Assembly: GCF_003855255.1 (NCBI RefSeq)
Contig: NZ_CP034072.1
Location: 6,116,989 to 6,180,988 of the forward strand
Length of the DNA: 64,000 nucleotides
Reading direction: 5' to 3'
Origin: Mycolicibacterium nivoides
GTDB taxonomy: Bacteria; Actinomycetota; Actinomycetes; Mycobacteriales; Mycobacteriaceae
Positions 53,912-63,267 of the stretch are shown piece by piece (the stretch's first letter is position 1; each line of letters starts with the position of its first letter). The notes below the pieces were generated by a model, which was given only the letters and a program-made list of their open reading frames with translations, was not told the origin of the DNA and did no database searches. Position numbers and translations under genes: made by a program.

Positions 53912-54553
53912 ATGACCGAAGCCCGTGGCATCCTGCTGGTCGTGTCGCTGATGGCGACCACAGCACTGACCCTCGCTCTGGGGATCACCGATCCGGCCGC
54001 ACCGATGTCCTACCCGACCAAGTTTCTCGTGTGGAACCTGGTGCTGGCATGGATCCCGATGGTCGTCGCGATCGCGTTCGATCTGGTCGAGCGCCGGTTG
54101 TGGCTGCTGCCACTGGGTCTGGCGTGGTTGGCGTTCCTGCCCAATGCGCCCTATCTCGTGACTGATCTCGTCCACCTCGGCGAGGGCTACGAACTGTGGC
54201 GCCACGTGCTGCAGTACGGGTTCGCCGCGTGGACCGGGATCCTGCTCGGCGTCGTGTCTCTCCTGCTCGTGCATCAGCGCATCGACGACGAGTTCGGCGT
54301 GTTCTGGGGCTGGTTGGCCGCCGTCCTGTCCGTTACGGCGTGCGCGGTCGGCGTGGTCATCGGACGGTTCCAGCGCTGGAACTCCTGGGATCTGGTAACC
54401 CAGCCGGACGCGGTGGTCGCGGCGACGTTCGACTGGATGCGCTCACCGCTGTCCTACGTGCAGTCGACGGGCGTGGCGATAGCGGTCGCGGCTTTCTTCG
54501 GGTTGGCCTATCTGACGATCTGGGCACTCAACGGATTGAATGTGCGCAGATAG
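53912..54553 (+). CDS. DUF1361-family integral membrane protein
   Basis: This 213-residue protein has about six membrane segments. It shows DUF1361 features: FLVWNLVLAWIPMVVAIAFDL, LPLGLAWLAFLPNAPYLVTDLVHL, and GRFQRWNSWDLVTQP near the C-terminal third. The family is widespread and unassigned; suggested roles in the cell envelope are untested. ATG 53912 follows a good segment (GGGAGACAGGC). It starts 30 bases after the fadE5 hairpin, so it has its own promoter or reads through weakly. Confidence 0.8.
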   Translation: MTEARGILLVVSLMATTALTLALGITDPAAPMSYPTKFLVWNLVLAWIPMVVAIAFDLVERRLWLLPLGLAWLAFLPNAPYLVTDLVHLGEGYELWRHVLQYGFAAWTGILLGVVSLLLVHQRIDDEFGVFWGWLAAVLSVTACAVGVVIGRFQRWNSWDLVTQPDAVVAATFDWMRSPLSYVQSTGVAIAVAAFFGLAYLTIWALNGLNVRR

Positions 54554-54663
54554 TGTTCTGATTGTTATCGAGGTTTATCCCATTTGCCACATGGGTAACT
54601 CCTGTATCAGCGGAGCAAACCCGCGACCGCACTGAAACAGAAAGAGGCGAATGGATCGTCACC

Positions 54664-55155
54664 ATGAACACCGTCCTATATTTCAGCGTCTATGGCGCCG
54701 TCTATGAAACCCGGGCCTACACCACTGCTGATATCAACCAACTTGTCCACGACCACGGGCTGCACTGCCTGACCTCCGCCGATCGGCAGTTCGACTTCTG
54801 GTTCAGCCCGTCGGCACACTCGTGCCAGCGTCACGTGAATCGGAAGGCAACCGAACTCCTGCTGGCCACAACAGCTTTCACCCCCAAGACAGTTCCTCTG
54901 CTGCGTGGATGTGTCGTCGTCGCCACACACGACGCCGACGGTGAACTCGACGGGCTGAGCTGGCAGCAACTGGATCGCCTGGCCCGCCGTGACCGCTCAC
55001 TGACCAAGCAGCAAAGACGTGCGCTCGGCCGGCACATCAACCGCGCCGACAGCCGCCGAAACGACCCGCTCACCCCTGCCGCACGCTGCGACGGGTCGCA
55101 CCACGTCGCGGTCAGCCGCGTCCGCGCGACCAGCCGGCGGGCCTGGTCCGAATGA
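54664..55155 (+). CDS. hypothetical protein, unrecognised family
   Basis: This 163-residue basic protein begins MNTVLYFSVYGAVYETRAYT and has no signal or membrane span. It includes two cysteine/histidine-bearing segments (HDHGLHCLTSADRQFDFWFS; PSAHSCQRHVNRKA) and a strand-rich core (PLLRGCVVVATHDADGELDGLSWQQ), with a basic C-terminus (KQQRRALGRHINRADSRRND). The core recalls small phage-type proteins with an RG-V-V motif, but not closely enough to name. ATG 54664 was chosen with the GAGGCGAATGG upstream region. It is followed by a fragment of tetR, so this area may have been rearranged. Confidence 0.6.
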   Translation: MNTVLYFSVYGAVYETRAYTTADINQLVHDHGLHCLTSADRQFDFWFSPSAHSCQRHVNRKATELLLATTAFTPKTVPLLRGCVVVATHDADGELDGLSWQQLDRLARRDRSLTKQQRRALGRHINRADSRRNDPLTPAARCDGSHHVAVSRVRATSRRAWSE

Positions 55156-55183
55156 CCGGGCAGAACGCTGCTGGCGGTCCGAC

Positions 55184-55300
55184 GCTCAGAAGCGGGTCAG
55201 GCTGGGCATCAACACATCGTCGACGAGCGTGCGAACCCTGGCCTCGGTCGGCGGACGTCCGCGGATGAGGGACCGGAGCACCAGATACCCCGGCAGCACG
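55184..55300 (-). pseudogene. fragment: 3' end of a tetR gene duplicated from 57051-57167
   Basis: These 117 bases match 57051-57167 at 112 of 117 positions, in the same orientation. They correspond to the last 38 codons and stop of the intact tetR gene at 57053-57655. The similarity ends sharply at both sides, after GGCAGCACG on the left-reading end. No reading frame leads into the fragment, so it is a gene remnant. It and the intact copy flank the SDR gene. Confidence 0.8.
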
Positions 55301-55443
55301 CGGACTGCGTTGAGGTGTCCTGACAGCCAACGGGTTTACCTCGTTTGTCATATGGGCATCCCGGTCGCGACGAGTAATCCATCCATCGGTCGTCCTCCGT
55401 CGGCCGGCTTCGGGCCGGCTCTGGCATCTTGCGAGGAGAACCC

Positions 55444-56973
55444 GTGACAGATCCGCCGCTCCCCGCTAGCGCTTTGCGAGTTCTGGTTACCGGCGCGACC
55501 GGATACATCGGCGGCCGCCTGGTTCCTCGGTTGAGACAGGCCGGCCACCGGGTGCGGGCAATGGCCCGCAACCCCGACAAGATCAGCGACGTGCCCTGGG
55601 CATCGGATGTGGAAGTCGTTCGCGGCGATCTCACCGAGCCGGACACGCTCGACGACGCCTGCCGCGACATCGACGTCGTCTACTATCTCGTGCACTCGAT
55701 GAACGCAGGCGGAGAGTTCATCGAATCCGAGAGGCGCAGCGCCGAGAACCTCGTCAGTGCCGCCCAACGCGCCGGAGTGCGACGCATCGTCTATCTCGGC
55801 GGCTTGCATTCGGAATCGGATCGACTGTCGATGCATTTGCGCTCACGCGGCCAGGTCGGGGAGATACTGCTGAACTCAGGCATCCCCACCCTGGTCCTGC
55901 AGGCAGGCGTGGTCATCGGTTCCGGGTCGGCGTCTTTCGAGATGATCCGGCATCTGACCAACAGGCTGCCTGTCATGACCACGCCGCGCTGGGTCAACAA
56001 CCGCATACAGCCCATTGCGGTGCGTGATGTCATGTACTACCTGTTGGAAGCCGCCACCGCGGAACTTCCGCAGAGCCGCGCCTACGACATCGGTGGCCCC
56101 GACGTCTTGCAGTACGGCGAAATGATGCAAATCTATGCCGACGTCGCCGGCCTGGCTCGACGACGGATTCTCGTACTCCCCGTTCTCACACCGAAACTCG
56201 CCGGACTGTGGATCGGGCTGGTCACCCCTGTGCCCCCGAAAATCGGGCGCGCCCTGATCGAATCCCTGAGCACCGATGCCGTTGCCGCTGAGCACGACAT
56301 CGATTCGATCATCGCGCCGCCGCCGGCAGGGGCGACCCCATATCGGGAGGCCGTTGCACTCGCACTCCGTCGCATCGAAACCGGCGAAGTCGAAACCACG
56401 TGGGCCAACGCGTCTCCGACCGGTGCACCCGCCGACCCACTGCCCTCTGATCCCAGCTGGGCCGGCGAAGTGATCTACACAGATGAGCGCAGCCTCGACT
56501 GCAACGCAACGATCGAGCACGTGTGGGAGGTTGTCGAGGGCGTCGGTGGTGAAAACGGTTGGTACTCGTTTCCGCTGGCCTGGACCATTCGCGGATGGCT
56601 GGATCGACTTGCCGGGGGCGTGGGCCTGTCTCGCGGTCGCCGCAACCCTCACTCCCTGCACACCGGTGATGCCCTGGACTTCTGGCGCGTCGAACGCATC
56701 CAGCGGCCGCACTTGTTGAGGTTGCGTGCAGAGATGCGCACGCCCGGCAATGCCTGGCTCGAATGGCGACTCGAACCTCGCGGCAAGCACGCCACCCGAC
56801 TGCACCAGCGTGCCATCTTTTTCCCGAAAGGTCTTGCGGGACGGGCCTATTGGTACTCGCTCATGCCGTTCCACGGCATCATCTTCACAGGCATGATCAA
56901 CAACATAGGCGTCGCCGCCCAGAACGGATCCATGAACCGCGGTCTGGCAGCAGCGGAAGATGACGAGTCATAA
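55444..56973 (+). CDS. SDR NAD-epimerase-like protein with C-terminal DUF2867 domain
   Basis: This 509-residue protein has two parts. Residues 1 to about 300 are an NmrA/atypical SDR fold: LRVLVTGATGYIGGRLVPRLRQAGHRVRAMARNP carries the GxxGxxG nucleotide motif, and VVYYLVHSMN follows. Residues about 345-500 form a DUF2867 domain (RSLDCNATIEHVWEVVEGVGGENGWYSFPLAW; LDFWRVERIQRPHLLRLRAEMRTPGNAWLEW). It may act on quinones, lipids or sugars; it is unassigned. GTG 55444 follows GAGGAG. A small hairpin (GCCGGC-TTCGG-GCCGGC) lies in the leader near 55399-55415. The gene lies between two copies of a tetR 3' end. Confidence 0.87.
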   Translation: MTDPPLPASALRVLVTGATGYIGGRLVPRLRQAGHRVRAMARNPDKISDVPWASDVEVVRGDLTEPDTLDDACRDIDVVYYLVHSMNAGGEFIESERRSAENLVSAAQRAGVRRIVYLGGLHSESDRLSMHLRSRGQVGEILLNSGIPTLVLQAGVVIGSGSASFEMIRHLTNRLPVMTTPRWVNNRIQPIAVRDVMYYLLEAATAELPQSRAYDIGGPDVLQYGEMMQIYADVAGLARRRILVLPVLTPKLAGLWIGLVTPVPPKIGRALIESLSTDAVAAEHDIDSIIAPPPAGATPYREAVALALRRIETGEVETTWANASPTGAPADPLPSDPSWAGEVIYTDERSLDCNATIEHVWEVVEGVGGENGWYSFPLAWTIRGWLDRLAGGVGLSRGRRNPHSLHTGDALDFWRVERIQRPHLLRLRAEMRTPGNAWLEWRLEPRGKHATRLHQRAIFFPKGLAGRAYWYSLMPFHGIIFTGMINNIGVAAQNGSMNRGLAAAEDDES

Positions 56974-57052
56974 CCCCTGCGTCGACGTCGGCATCGGATC
57001 GATAATGGTCATTTCGAATCTGCCCCGGACAGCCTAACCGGAGTAACAGAGC

Positions 57053-57655
57053 TCAGAAGCGGGTCAGGCTGGGCATCAACACATCGTCGACGAGCGCGCG
57101 AACCGTCGCCTCGGTCGGCGGACGTCCGGGGATGAGGGACCGGAACACCAGATACCCCGGCAGCACGTCCCACAGCTCGTCGTGGATGGCCGCGGCCTCG
57201 ATCTCGCCCCGCTCCACCGCATTGGCCAGAACATCGGCCATCAGTTTCTTGCGCTGTAGCACGAACTGACTCTGCAGGGCCGCACTCAACTCCGGGCTGT
57301 GCGCCACCTCGGACATGATCGCGCTCATCGTGCTTCCGTGTTCGCGTGCCTGTGCACACACCGAAGCCCCGATGCTGAGCAGGTCGGTGCGTAGCGAGCC
57401 GGTGCGGGGCGGGACCAGCTGGACCCGGGTGCCCTCGATGAAGGCCGCCAGCACGAGCTCGGTCTTCGAGGGCCACCGGCGGTAAATGGTGGCCTTGCTG
57501 GACTTGGCTTCGGTCGCAACGGCTTCCACGGTCAACCGGTCGTAGCCGTGCTGCTGCAACAGCCGCAGCGTCACCGCCAGCAGCTCGGCCTCGCGCTCAG
57601 TCCACTGCGACGCCGGAGCCGGCGGTGACACGTCGTGCGTCGAAGCGGAAGCCAC
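57053..57655 (-). CDS. TetR-family regulator, divergent from mmpS-mmpL
   Basis: This 200-residue regulator begins with a variable tail then the HTH at about residues 20-65: TLRLLQQHGYDRLTVEAVATEAKSSKATIYRRWPSKTELVLAAF, a typical TetR recognition helix (SSKATIYRRWPSK). The C-terminal ligand domain ends LIPGRPPTEATVRALVDDVLMPSLTRF, the segment also found as a remnant at 55184-55300. GTG 57655 was chosen because AAAGG lies upstream and the frame before it is unlikely protein. It is divergent from an mmpS-mmpL pair with a palindrome in between, so it probably represses the pair and itself. Confidence 0.88.
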   Translation of the reverse strand: MASASTHDVSPPAPASQWTEREAELLAVTLRLLQQHGYDRLTVEAVATEAKSSKATIYRRWPSKTELVLAAFIEGTRVQLVPPRTGSLRTDLLSIGASVCAQAREHGSTMSAIMSEVAHSPELSAALQSQFVLQRKKLMADVLANAVERGEIEAAAIHDELWDVLPGYLVFRSLIPGRPPTEATVRALVDDVLMPSLTRF

Positions 57656-57722
57656 GCGGGGAAACCTTTCGGTAGCGGGAGCCGATGTCCATCGGCCGTA
57701 AGTCTTGCCCCCTCGAGGATAG

Positions 57723-57736
57723 TACCGTACGGTACC
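57723..57736. promoter_or_regulatory. 14-bp palindrome, likely TetR operator for mmpS-mmpL
   Basis: GTACCGTACGGTAC is a perfect 14-base palindrome, 68 bases from the tetR start codon (57655) and 73 bases before mmpS. A related half, GGTACGG, follows at 57750-57756. The place and form fit a TetR dimer site controlling both directions. Confidence 0.65.
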
Positions 57737-57809
57737 GTTCAGATACTTGGTACGGCCAAAGACATCCGCCTCAAGGCGCGCGGGGCGCCCGTTGTCGAAA
57801 GGCTCTGAG

Positions 57810-58256
57810 ATGCAGGGGATCTCGGTAGGAAGCCTGGTCAGGCGGCGCTGGACGGTGATCGTTGCCGTGCTGGTGGTGGCGGTCGTCGCCTTCACCGTCG
57901 ACCGGTTGCACGGCATATTCGGTTCCGACAACGAGGTGTCGCGGCCCAGCGCTGACACCCTGGAGAACACCGGCTACAACCCGAAACGGGTTCTCTTCGA
58001 AGTGTTCGGATCACCCGGTTCGGTCGCCACCATCAACTACCTGGACATCGACGCACAACCCCAGCGGGTCGACGATGTGGCCTTGCCATGGTCACAAACC
58101 CTGGTCACAGACGACCCGACGCTGTTCGCCGACCTCAGGGCACAAGGGGACGGCGAGACCATCGGGTGCCGCATCACCGTCAATGGCGTGGTCAAGGACG
58201 AAAGGTCCACGAGCAACGTGAACGGTTACATCGCCTGCTTGGACAAGTCCGCATGA
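57810..58256 (+). CDS. mmpS: MmpS-family membrane protein
   Basis: This 148-residue protein has an N-terminal membrane helix ([21 protein letters not shown]) followed by a periplasmic domain with the MmpS pattern ([40 protein letters not shown], then [12 protein letters not shown] and ACLDKSA). Two cysteines near the end may form a disulfide. MmpS works with MmpL in transport of lipids or siderophores. The ATG at 57810 has GAAAGG upstream. Its stop overlaps the mmpL start by 4 bases, so both are coupled. Confidence 0.9.
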   Translation: MQGISVGSLVRRRWTVIVAVLVVAVVAFTVDRLHGIFGSDNEVSRPSADTLENTGYNPKRVLFEVFGSPGSVATINYLDIDAQPQRVDDVALPWSQTLVTDDPTLFADLRAQGDGETIGCRITVNGVVKDERSTSNVNGYIACLDKSA

Positions 58257-61168
58257 GCAGCCGGCACGCCGAAGATGAAGTCGTCGGCTCCAGGACGGCC
58301 TGGACCATCCGCGTGCTCGCCGTACCGATCGTGCTCATCTGGCTCGCCATCGCCGCACTGACGAACATCCTTGTGCCGCAGCTGGAAGTGGTCGGAGCAG
58401 CACGCTCTGTGGGACTGAACGCGCCCGACGCGCCATCGACCGTGGCGATGCGACACATCGGCCAGGTCTTCGACGAGTTCAACTCCGACAGCGCGGCCAT
58501 GATCGTGCTCGAGGGCGACCAGCCTCTCGGCGATGACGCCCACCGCTTCTACGACACCCTGGTGAAACGGCTGGCCGAGGACACCAAGCACGTCGAGCAC
58601 ATCCAGGACTTCTGGGGTGACCCGCTCACGGCCGGCGGATCGCAGAGCAAGGACGGCAAAGCAGCTCTGGTGCAGGTGTACCTGGCCGGTAACCAGGGTG
58701 AAGCGCTGTCCAACCAATCGGTCGACGCCATCCGCGAGATCGTGGCCAGCGTCCCGCCACCGCCCGGGGTCAAGGCCTACGTGACCGGCGCCGCACCGCT
58801 CATCACCGACAACTTCGAGGTGGGCAGCGAGGGCACCGAAAAGGTCACCGGCATAACCTTCTTGGTGATCGCGGTGATGCTGCTCGTCGTCTACCGATCC
58901 CTCGTCACGATGCTCCTCATGCTCGTCACGGTCCTCATCGAACTGGCGGCCGCTCGAGGCGTCGTCGCCGCGCTCGCGCACTCCGGGGTCATCGGCCTGT
59001 CCACCTACTCGACGAACCTGCTGACCCTGCTGGCGATCGCCGCGGGCACGGACTACGGCATCTTCATCGTCGGCCGCTATCACGAAGCACGAAGCCGTGG
59101 AATGGACCGGGAAGCCGCGTACTACGACATGTTTCGCGGTACCGTGCACGTCATCGTCGGCTCCGGGCTGACCATCGCCGGCGCCGTGGCCTGCCTGCAC
59201 TTCACCCGACTGCCCTACTTCCAGACCCTGGGCATACCCGCCGCCATCGGCGTGCTCGTGACGCTGGTGGCCGCGCTGACGCTGGGGCCCGCCGTACTGA
59301 CCATCGGCAGCCGGTTCGGACTCCTTGAGCCGAAACGCAATCCACGCGCACCGCGATGGCGCCGCATCGGCACCGCGATCGTGCGTTGGCCCGGCCCCAT
59401 CCTGGTGGTGTCGTGCCTGATCGCGCTCGTCGGTCTCCTCGCCCTGCCGGGATACAAGACCAGCTACGACGGCCGTCCCTACCTACCTGAATCAGCACCG
59501 GCGAACGTCGGTTACGCAGCCGCGACGCGCCACTTCTCCGAGGCCAGGCTGAATCCCGAGCTACTGATGGTCGAAGCCGACCACGACATGCGGACGCCCG
59601 CAGACATGCTGGTACTCGAACGCATCGCCAAGGCCGTTCTGCACACCCGCGGCATTGCCCTCGTCCAGTCGATCACCCGACCGCTGGGCACGCCGATCAA
59701 GCACAGCTCCATCCCATTTCAGATCAGTGCGCAAAGCGCCAGCCAGATCATGAATTTGGGTTACCAGCAGGACCGCGCCGCCGATCTGCTCAAGCAGGCC
59801 AACGAGCTGTCGAACACGATCAACATCCTCAAGCAGCAGGTCGCGTTGCAGCAGGCCAGTGCTGCCGCCACCCACGAGCAGACCCAGGCCTTCCACGACA
59901 CCGTCGCGATCGTGAACGACCTGCGCGACAAGATCGCCAACTTCGACGATCAGTTCCGCCCGCTGCGCAACTACTTCTACTGGGAACCGCACTGCTTCGA
60001 CATCCCCATGTGCGCGGCGCTGAGGTCGGTGTTCGACGCACTCGACGGCATCGACAAGCTCAGCGACCAGTTCGGCCAGATCACAGCGAGTTTGGACAAG
60101 CTCGACGCCCTCCAGCCGAAACTCGTGGCGCTGCTCCCACCGCAGATCGCCATCCAGGAGAGAAACCGTGACCTGACCCTGTCCAACTACGCCACCACGT
60201 CCGGGACCAACTCGCAGTCCCAGGAAGCCCTCGAGAATTCGACCGCGATGGGACAGGCCTTCGACTCCGCCAAGAACGACGACTCGTTCTATCTGCCGCC
60301 GGAGGCCTTCGACAATCCCGACTTCAAACGCGGCCTGAAACTGTTCATGTCACCCGACGGCAAAGCTGCCCGCATGATCATCACTCATGAGGGCACCCCC
60401 GCTACGCCCGAAGGCATCTCACACATCGACGCGATCAAGGACTCCGCGTTCGACGCGATCAAGGCCACTCCCCTGTCCGACGCCAAGATCTATGTGGCGG
60501 GAACCGCCTCGGCATACAAGGACATTCAGGACGGCGCCAAATACGACCTGCTCATCGCCGCGTTGGCCGCGATCAGCCTCATCCTGCTCATCATGATGTT
60601 CATCACCCGCAGCCTGGTCGCCGCAATGGTCATCGTCGGGACGGTCGTGCTGTCGTTGGGAGCGTCGTTCGGCCTGTCGGTCCTGGTGTGGCAGTACATC
60701 TTCGGCATCCAGTTGTACTGGATCGTGCTGGCACTGGCGATCATCCTGCTACTGGCGGTCGGAGCGGACTACAACCTGCTACTGATATCCCGGTTCCAGG
60801 AGGAGATCGGGGCAGGGCTGAAGACCGGCGTCATCCGCGCCATGGCCGGGACCGGCCGGGTGGTGACCGCCGCCGGCCTGGTGTTCGCGGCCACCATGTC
60901 CTCGTTCATCTTCAGCGATCTCATCGTGCTCGGCCAGATCGGCACCACGATCGGCCTCGGCCTGCTCTTCGACACCCTGATCGTGCGGTCGTTCATGACA
61001 CCGTCCATCGCGGCGCTACTCGGCCGGTGGTTCTGGTGGCCACAGATCGTGCGGCCCCGCCCGGCCAGCCGCATGTTGCGTCCCTATGGTTCGCGCACCT
61101 CGGTACGCGAACTGCTCGAACCAGAACCAGAACCCGAGTCGAAGGCCGAGGCTGGGGCGACCACCTGA
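58253..61168 (+). CDS. mmpL: MmpL-family RND transporter paired with MmpS
   Basis: This 971-residue transporter has TM1 ([21 protein letters not shown]), TM2-6 with proton-relay motif [21 protein letters not shown], a large second loop with Gln/Lys-rich coiled coil (about 530-700), then TM7-12 with [17 protein letters not shown]. It lacks a long cytoplasmic tail, as for the MmpL4/5 type that pairs with MmpS. The protein is coupled to mmpS by a 4-base overlap. Possible cargo: siderophores, lipids, or drugs if over-expressed by tetR loss. It differs in operon type from the TPP MmpL10 at 34.8 kb. Confidence 0.9.
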   Translation: MSSRHAEDEVVGSRTAWTIRVLAVPIVLIWLAIAALTNILVPQLEVVGAARSVGLNAPDAPSTVAMRHIGQVFDEFNSDSAAMIVLEGDQPLGDDAHRFYDTLVKRLAEDTKHVEHIQDFWGDPLTAGGSQSKDGKAALVQVYLAGNQGEALSNQSVDAIREIVASVPPPPGVKAYVTGAAPLITDNFEVGSEGTEKVTGITFLVIAVMLLVVYRSLVTMLLMLVTVLIELAAARGVVAALAHSGVIGLSTYSTNLLTLLAIAAGTDYGIFIVGRYHEARSRGMDREAAYYDMFRGTVHVIVGSGLTIAGAVACLHFTRLPYFQTLGIPAAIGVLVTLVAALTLGPAVLTIGSRFGLLEPKRNPRAPRWRRIGTAIVRWPGPILVVSCLIALVGLLALPGYKTSYDGRPYLPESAPANVGYAAATRHFSEARLNPELLMVEADHDMRTPADMLVLERIAKAVLHTRGIALVQSITRPLGTPIKHSSIPFQISAQSASQIMNLGYQQDRAADLLKQANELSNTINILKQQVALQQASAAATHEQTQAFHDTVAIVNDLRDKIANFDDQFRPLRNYFYWEPHCFDIPMCAALRSVFDALDGIDKLSDQFGQITASLDKLDALQPKLVALLPPQIAIQERNRDLTLSNYATTSGTNSQSQEALENSTAMGQAFDSAKNDDSFYLPPEAFDNPDFKRGLKLFMSPDGKAARMIITHEGTPATPEGISHIDAIKDSAFDAIKATPLSDAKIYVAGTASAYKDIQDGAKYDLLIAALAAISLILLIMMFITRSLVAAMVIVGTVVLSLGASFGLSVLVWQYIFGIQLYWIVLALAIILLLAVGADYNLLLISRFQEEIGAGLKTGVIRAMAGTGRVVTAAGLVFAATMSSFIFSDLIVLGQIGTTIGLGLLFDTLIVRSFMTPSIAALLGRWFWWPQIVRPRPASRMLRPYGSRTSVRELLEPEPEPESKAEAGATT

Positions 61169-61185
61169 GGCTGAGCGTTGCCCGG

Positions 61186-61243
61186 CGAGCAGACACATAT
61201 GTACCCGAAAACAGGTGATCTGCGGTACATATGCGTCTGCTCG
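61186..61243. terminator. long hairpin between convergent mmpL and response regulator genes
   Basis: A 20-base arm (61186-61205) pairs with 61224-61243 at 19 of 20 positions around an 18-base loop. It lies between the mmpL stop and the response regulator stop, convergent genes. It contains CATATG in the stem and carries the same GCGTCTGCTCGGC as the pks hairpin at its right arm. Confidence 0.75.
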
Positions 61244-61258
61244 GCCACGAAACTTGGT

Positions 61259-61906
61259 CTAGGAGTTCAGGTAGGTGACGACCGCCAGCACGCGGCGGTG
61301 ATGCGCGGTCGACGGCGGCAGGTCGAGCTTGGTGAAGATACTGCCGATGTGTTTCTCCACGGCACGCTCGGAGACCGAAAGATGTTCGGCCAGGGCACTG
61401 TTCGAGTGCCCCTCGGCCATCAGGGCGAGAACCTCACGCTCGCGGGGAGTCAACCGGGCCAGCGCATCACCGCTGCGCCGGGTTCCCATCAGCTGGCGCA
61501 CCACTTCCGGATCCAGCGCGGTGCCGCCGGCGGCGACGCGCCGCACCGCGGCGTCGAACTCGCCGATGTCGGCCACCCGGTCCTTGAGCAGATAGCCCAC
61601 CCCTTCCGGATTCCCGGCCAACAACTCGGCGGCATAACGAGTCTCGACCCACTGTGAGAACACCAGCACACCGACATGCGGATGCGAGCGCCGCAACGAG
61701 ACTGCAGCGATCAGCCCCTCGTCGGTGAAGGTCGGCGGCATGCGGATGTCGATGACGAACACCTCCGGCCGCAGCGTTTCGGCGATCTCCCGGATCTGGT
61801 CGGCCGTGCCCACCTTGGCCACGACATCGTGCCCGCGTTCGACGAGCAACTGGGTCAGGCCGTCACGCAGGATTGCATTGTCCTCGGCGATCGCCAGCCG
61901 GGTCAC
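61259..61906 (-). CDS. NarL/LuxR-type response regulator
   Basis: This 215-residue protein has an N-terminal receiver (about 1-120; the phospho-acceptor Asp in EVFVIDIRMPPTF, near residue 53) and a C-terminal LuxR helix-turn-helix (about 150-210; LTPREREVLALMAEGHSNSALAEHLSVSERAVEKHIGSIFTKLDL). It starts at GTG 61906, which overlaps the end of the histidine kinase gene, so both are made together. It should take phosphate from that kinase and activate or repress unknown promoters. Confidence 0.92.
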   Translation of the reverse strand: MTRLAIAEDNAILRDGLTQLLVERGHDVVAKVGTADQIREIAETLRPEVFVIDIRMPPTFTDEGLIAAVSLRRSHPHVGVLVFSQWVETRYAAELLAGNPEGVGYLLKDRVADIGEFDAAVRRVAAGGTALDPEVVRQLMGTRRSGDALARLTPREREVLALMAEGHSNSALAEHLSVSERAVEKHIGSIFTKLDLPPSTAHHRRVLAVVTYLNS

Positions 61907-63198
61907 CGCTGTGCTCCCGACGGTACGACGGCAGTCACCGTGGTGGGCCCGCCGGCGGGACTGTCGATGTCCAGCCGGCCGTCAACCATCCGCAGCCGAT
62001 CCGCCAGTCCGGTCAACCCCGAGCCGTTGGCGGGCTCCACCCCACCTGACCCGTTGTCCGCCACGGTGATCCGCAATTCGTCGGCATCGCTGTGCAGCCG
62101 CACCGTGGCCTGAGTGGCACCGGAATGCTTCGATACGTTGGCGAGCAACTCGGCAACACAGAAGTACGCCAGCGTCTCCACACCCAACGACGGCCGCACG
62201 GCGAGATCGTCGACCAGCTCGACGGGGATCGGGTTACGCGCCACCAATGTCTGCACAGCCGGCACCAGGCCGAGATCCAATGCAGGCGGCCGGATTCCGC
62301 GGACCAGGTCACGCAGTTCGGTCAGGGTGTCCTTGGTGTTCGCCAGTGCATCGGAGACCAGTCGCCGGGCCCGATCGGCCTTGTCGGGGTCGGCCAGCTG
62401 TTCCTCGGCGCGCGCCAGCGTCATCGCCACCGCGATCAGCCTGGCCTGGGTTCCGTCGTGCAGATCACGCTCGACGCGGCGCAGCGTCGCTGCCGAATCG
62501 TCGACGACATCGGCACGGGCCCGCTCCAGTTCGCCGACCCGGCGGTCGCGGTCGTTCGGGGCGAGCAGCGCTTCGGCCAGCCAGACATGGGCACGCCCGA
62601 TACCGATCATGACCCACGCCAACAGATACAGCGCGAGCAGTCCACCCGCCGACAGCAGTAGGTAGATACCGAGGGAGTCCACGGGTTCGTCGAAGCTGAC
62701 GATCGCTTCTCCCGTGATCGCCCAGATCACCGGGGAGACCACCAGGACCGCCGAAATCACGACTCCCAGCACGACCCCGTATCCGAGAGGTGTCATCACG
62801 ATGCTCTGCAGCAGAAGGAAACCCAGGCTGCGCCAGCCGACACCGTCTGTCAGCGCAGCGGCCACGGTCTGGGGCCAGCTGGCCTGCCGGGCGAACGGCG
62901 CCGGCGGGTCGATGGTGACGCCGACCAGCCGGGCCAGCAACCGGTACAGCGCGTTCCACCGTCGTCCCGACAGCACCACGAGCGCCAGCAGCGGTATGCC
63001 GACCAGGGTGATGAGCAACAGCCCCGAAGTCAGGCCGGTCACGAACAGGTAGACCACGCCGACGAGTGCCAGGACGCTCACCAGCAGGAAATAGAGATAG
63101 CCACGGCCCGCCGCCGCGGTGAACGGGGTTCTCAGTGTTCGGCGCCGGCCTTCGGGTGCGGAGGTAGAGGTGATTGCGGTGGTGGTCACGGTCATCAT
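61903..63198 (-). CDS. sensor histidine kinase of the HisKA_3 type
   Basis: This 431-residue membrane kinase has an N-terminal sensor part with four to five membrane helices (about 30-200; LYFLLVSVLALVGVVYLFV; LLITLVGIPLLALVVL; YGVVLGVVISAVLVVSPVIWAI). The phosphorylated His is in RRVERDLHDGTQARLIAVAM; the ATPase domain has AELLANVSKHSGA (N box) and ITVADNGSGGV. It phosphorylates the coupled NarL-type regulator, which begins 4 bases inside its 3' end. Two adjacent ATGs (63198, 63195) serve as the start. The signal is unknown. Confidence 0.9.
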   Translation of the reverse strand: MMTVTTTAITSTSAPEGRRRTLRTPFTAAAGRGYLYFLLVSVLALVGVVYLFVTGLTSGLLLITLVGIPLLALVVLSGRRWNALYRLLARLVGVTIDPPAPFARQASWPQTVAAALTDGVGWRSLGFLLLQSIVMTPLGYGVVLGVVISAVLVVSPVIWAITGEAIVSFDEPVDSLGIYLLLSAGGLLALYLLAWVMIGIGRAHVWLAEALLAPNDRDRRVGELERARADVVDDSAATLRRVERDLHDGTQARLIAVAMTLARAEEQLADPDKADRARRLVSDALANTKDTLTELRDLVRGIRPPALDLGLVPAVQTLVARNPIPVELVDDLAVRPSLGVETLAYFCVAELLANVSKHSGATQATVRLHSDADELRITVADNGSGGVEPANGSGLTGLADRLRMVDGRLDIDSPAGGPTTVTAVVPSGAQR

Positions 63199-63267
63199 CG
63201 TTGCCGGATACGTTGGCACCGGGCGATGGTGCTGTCCAGCCAATATGGGGTGTGGCTGGCCACACCG

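Noticed and set aside
55112..55351. 79-residue minus-strand frame over the tetR remnant
   Set aside because: It is in another phase from tetR; only the remnant explains the similarity.
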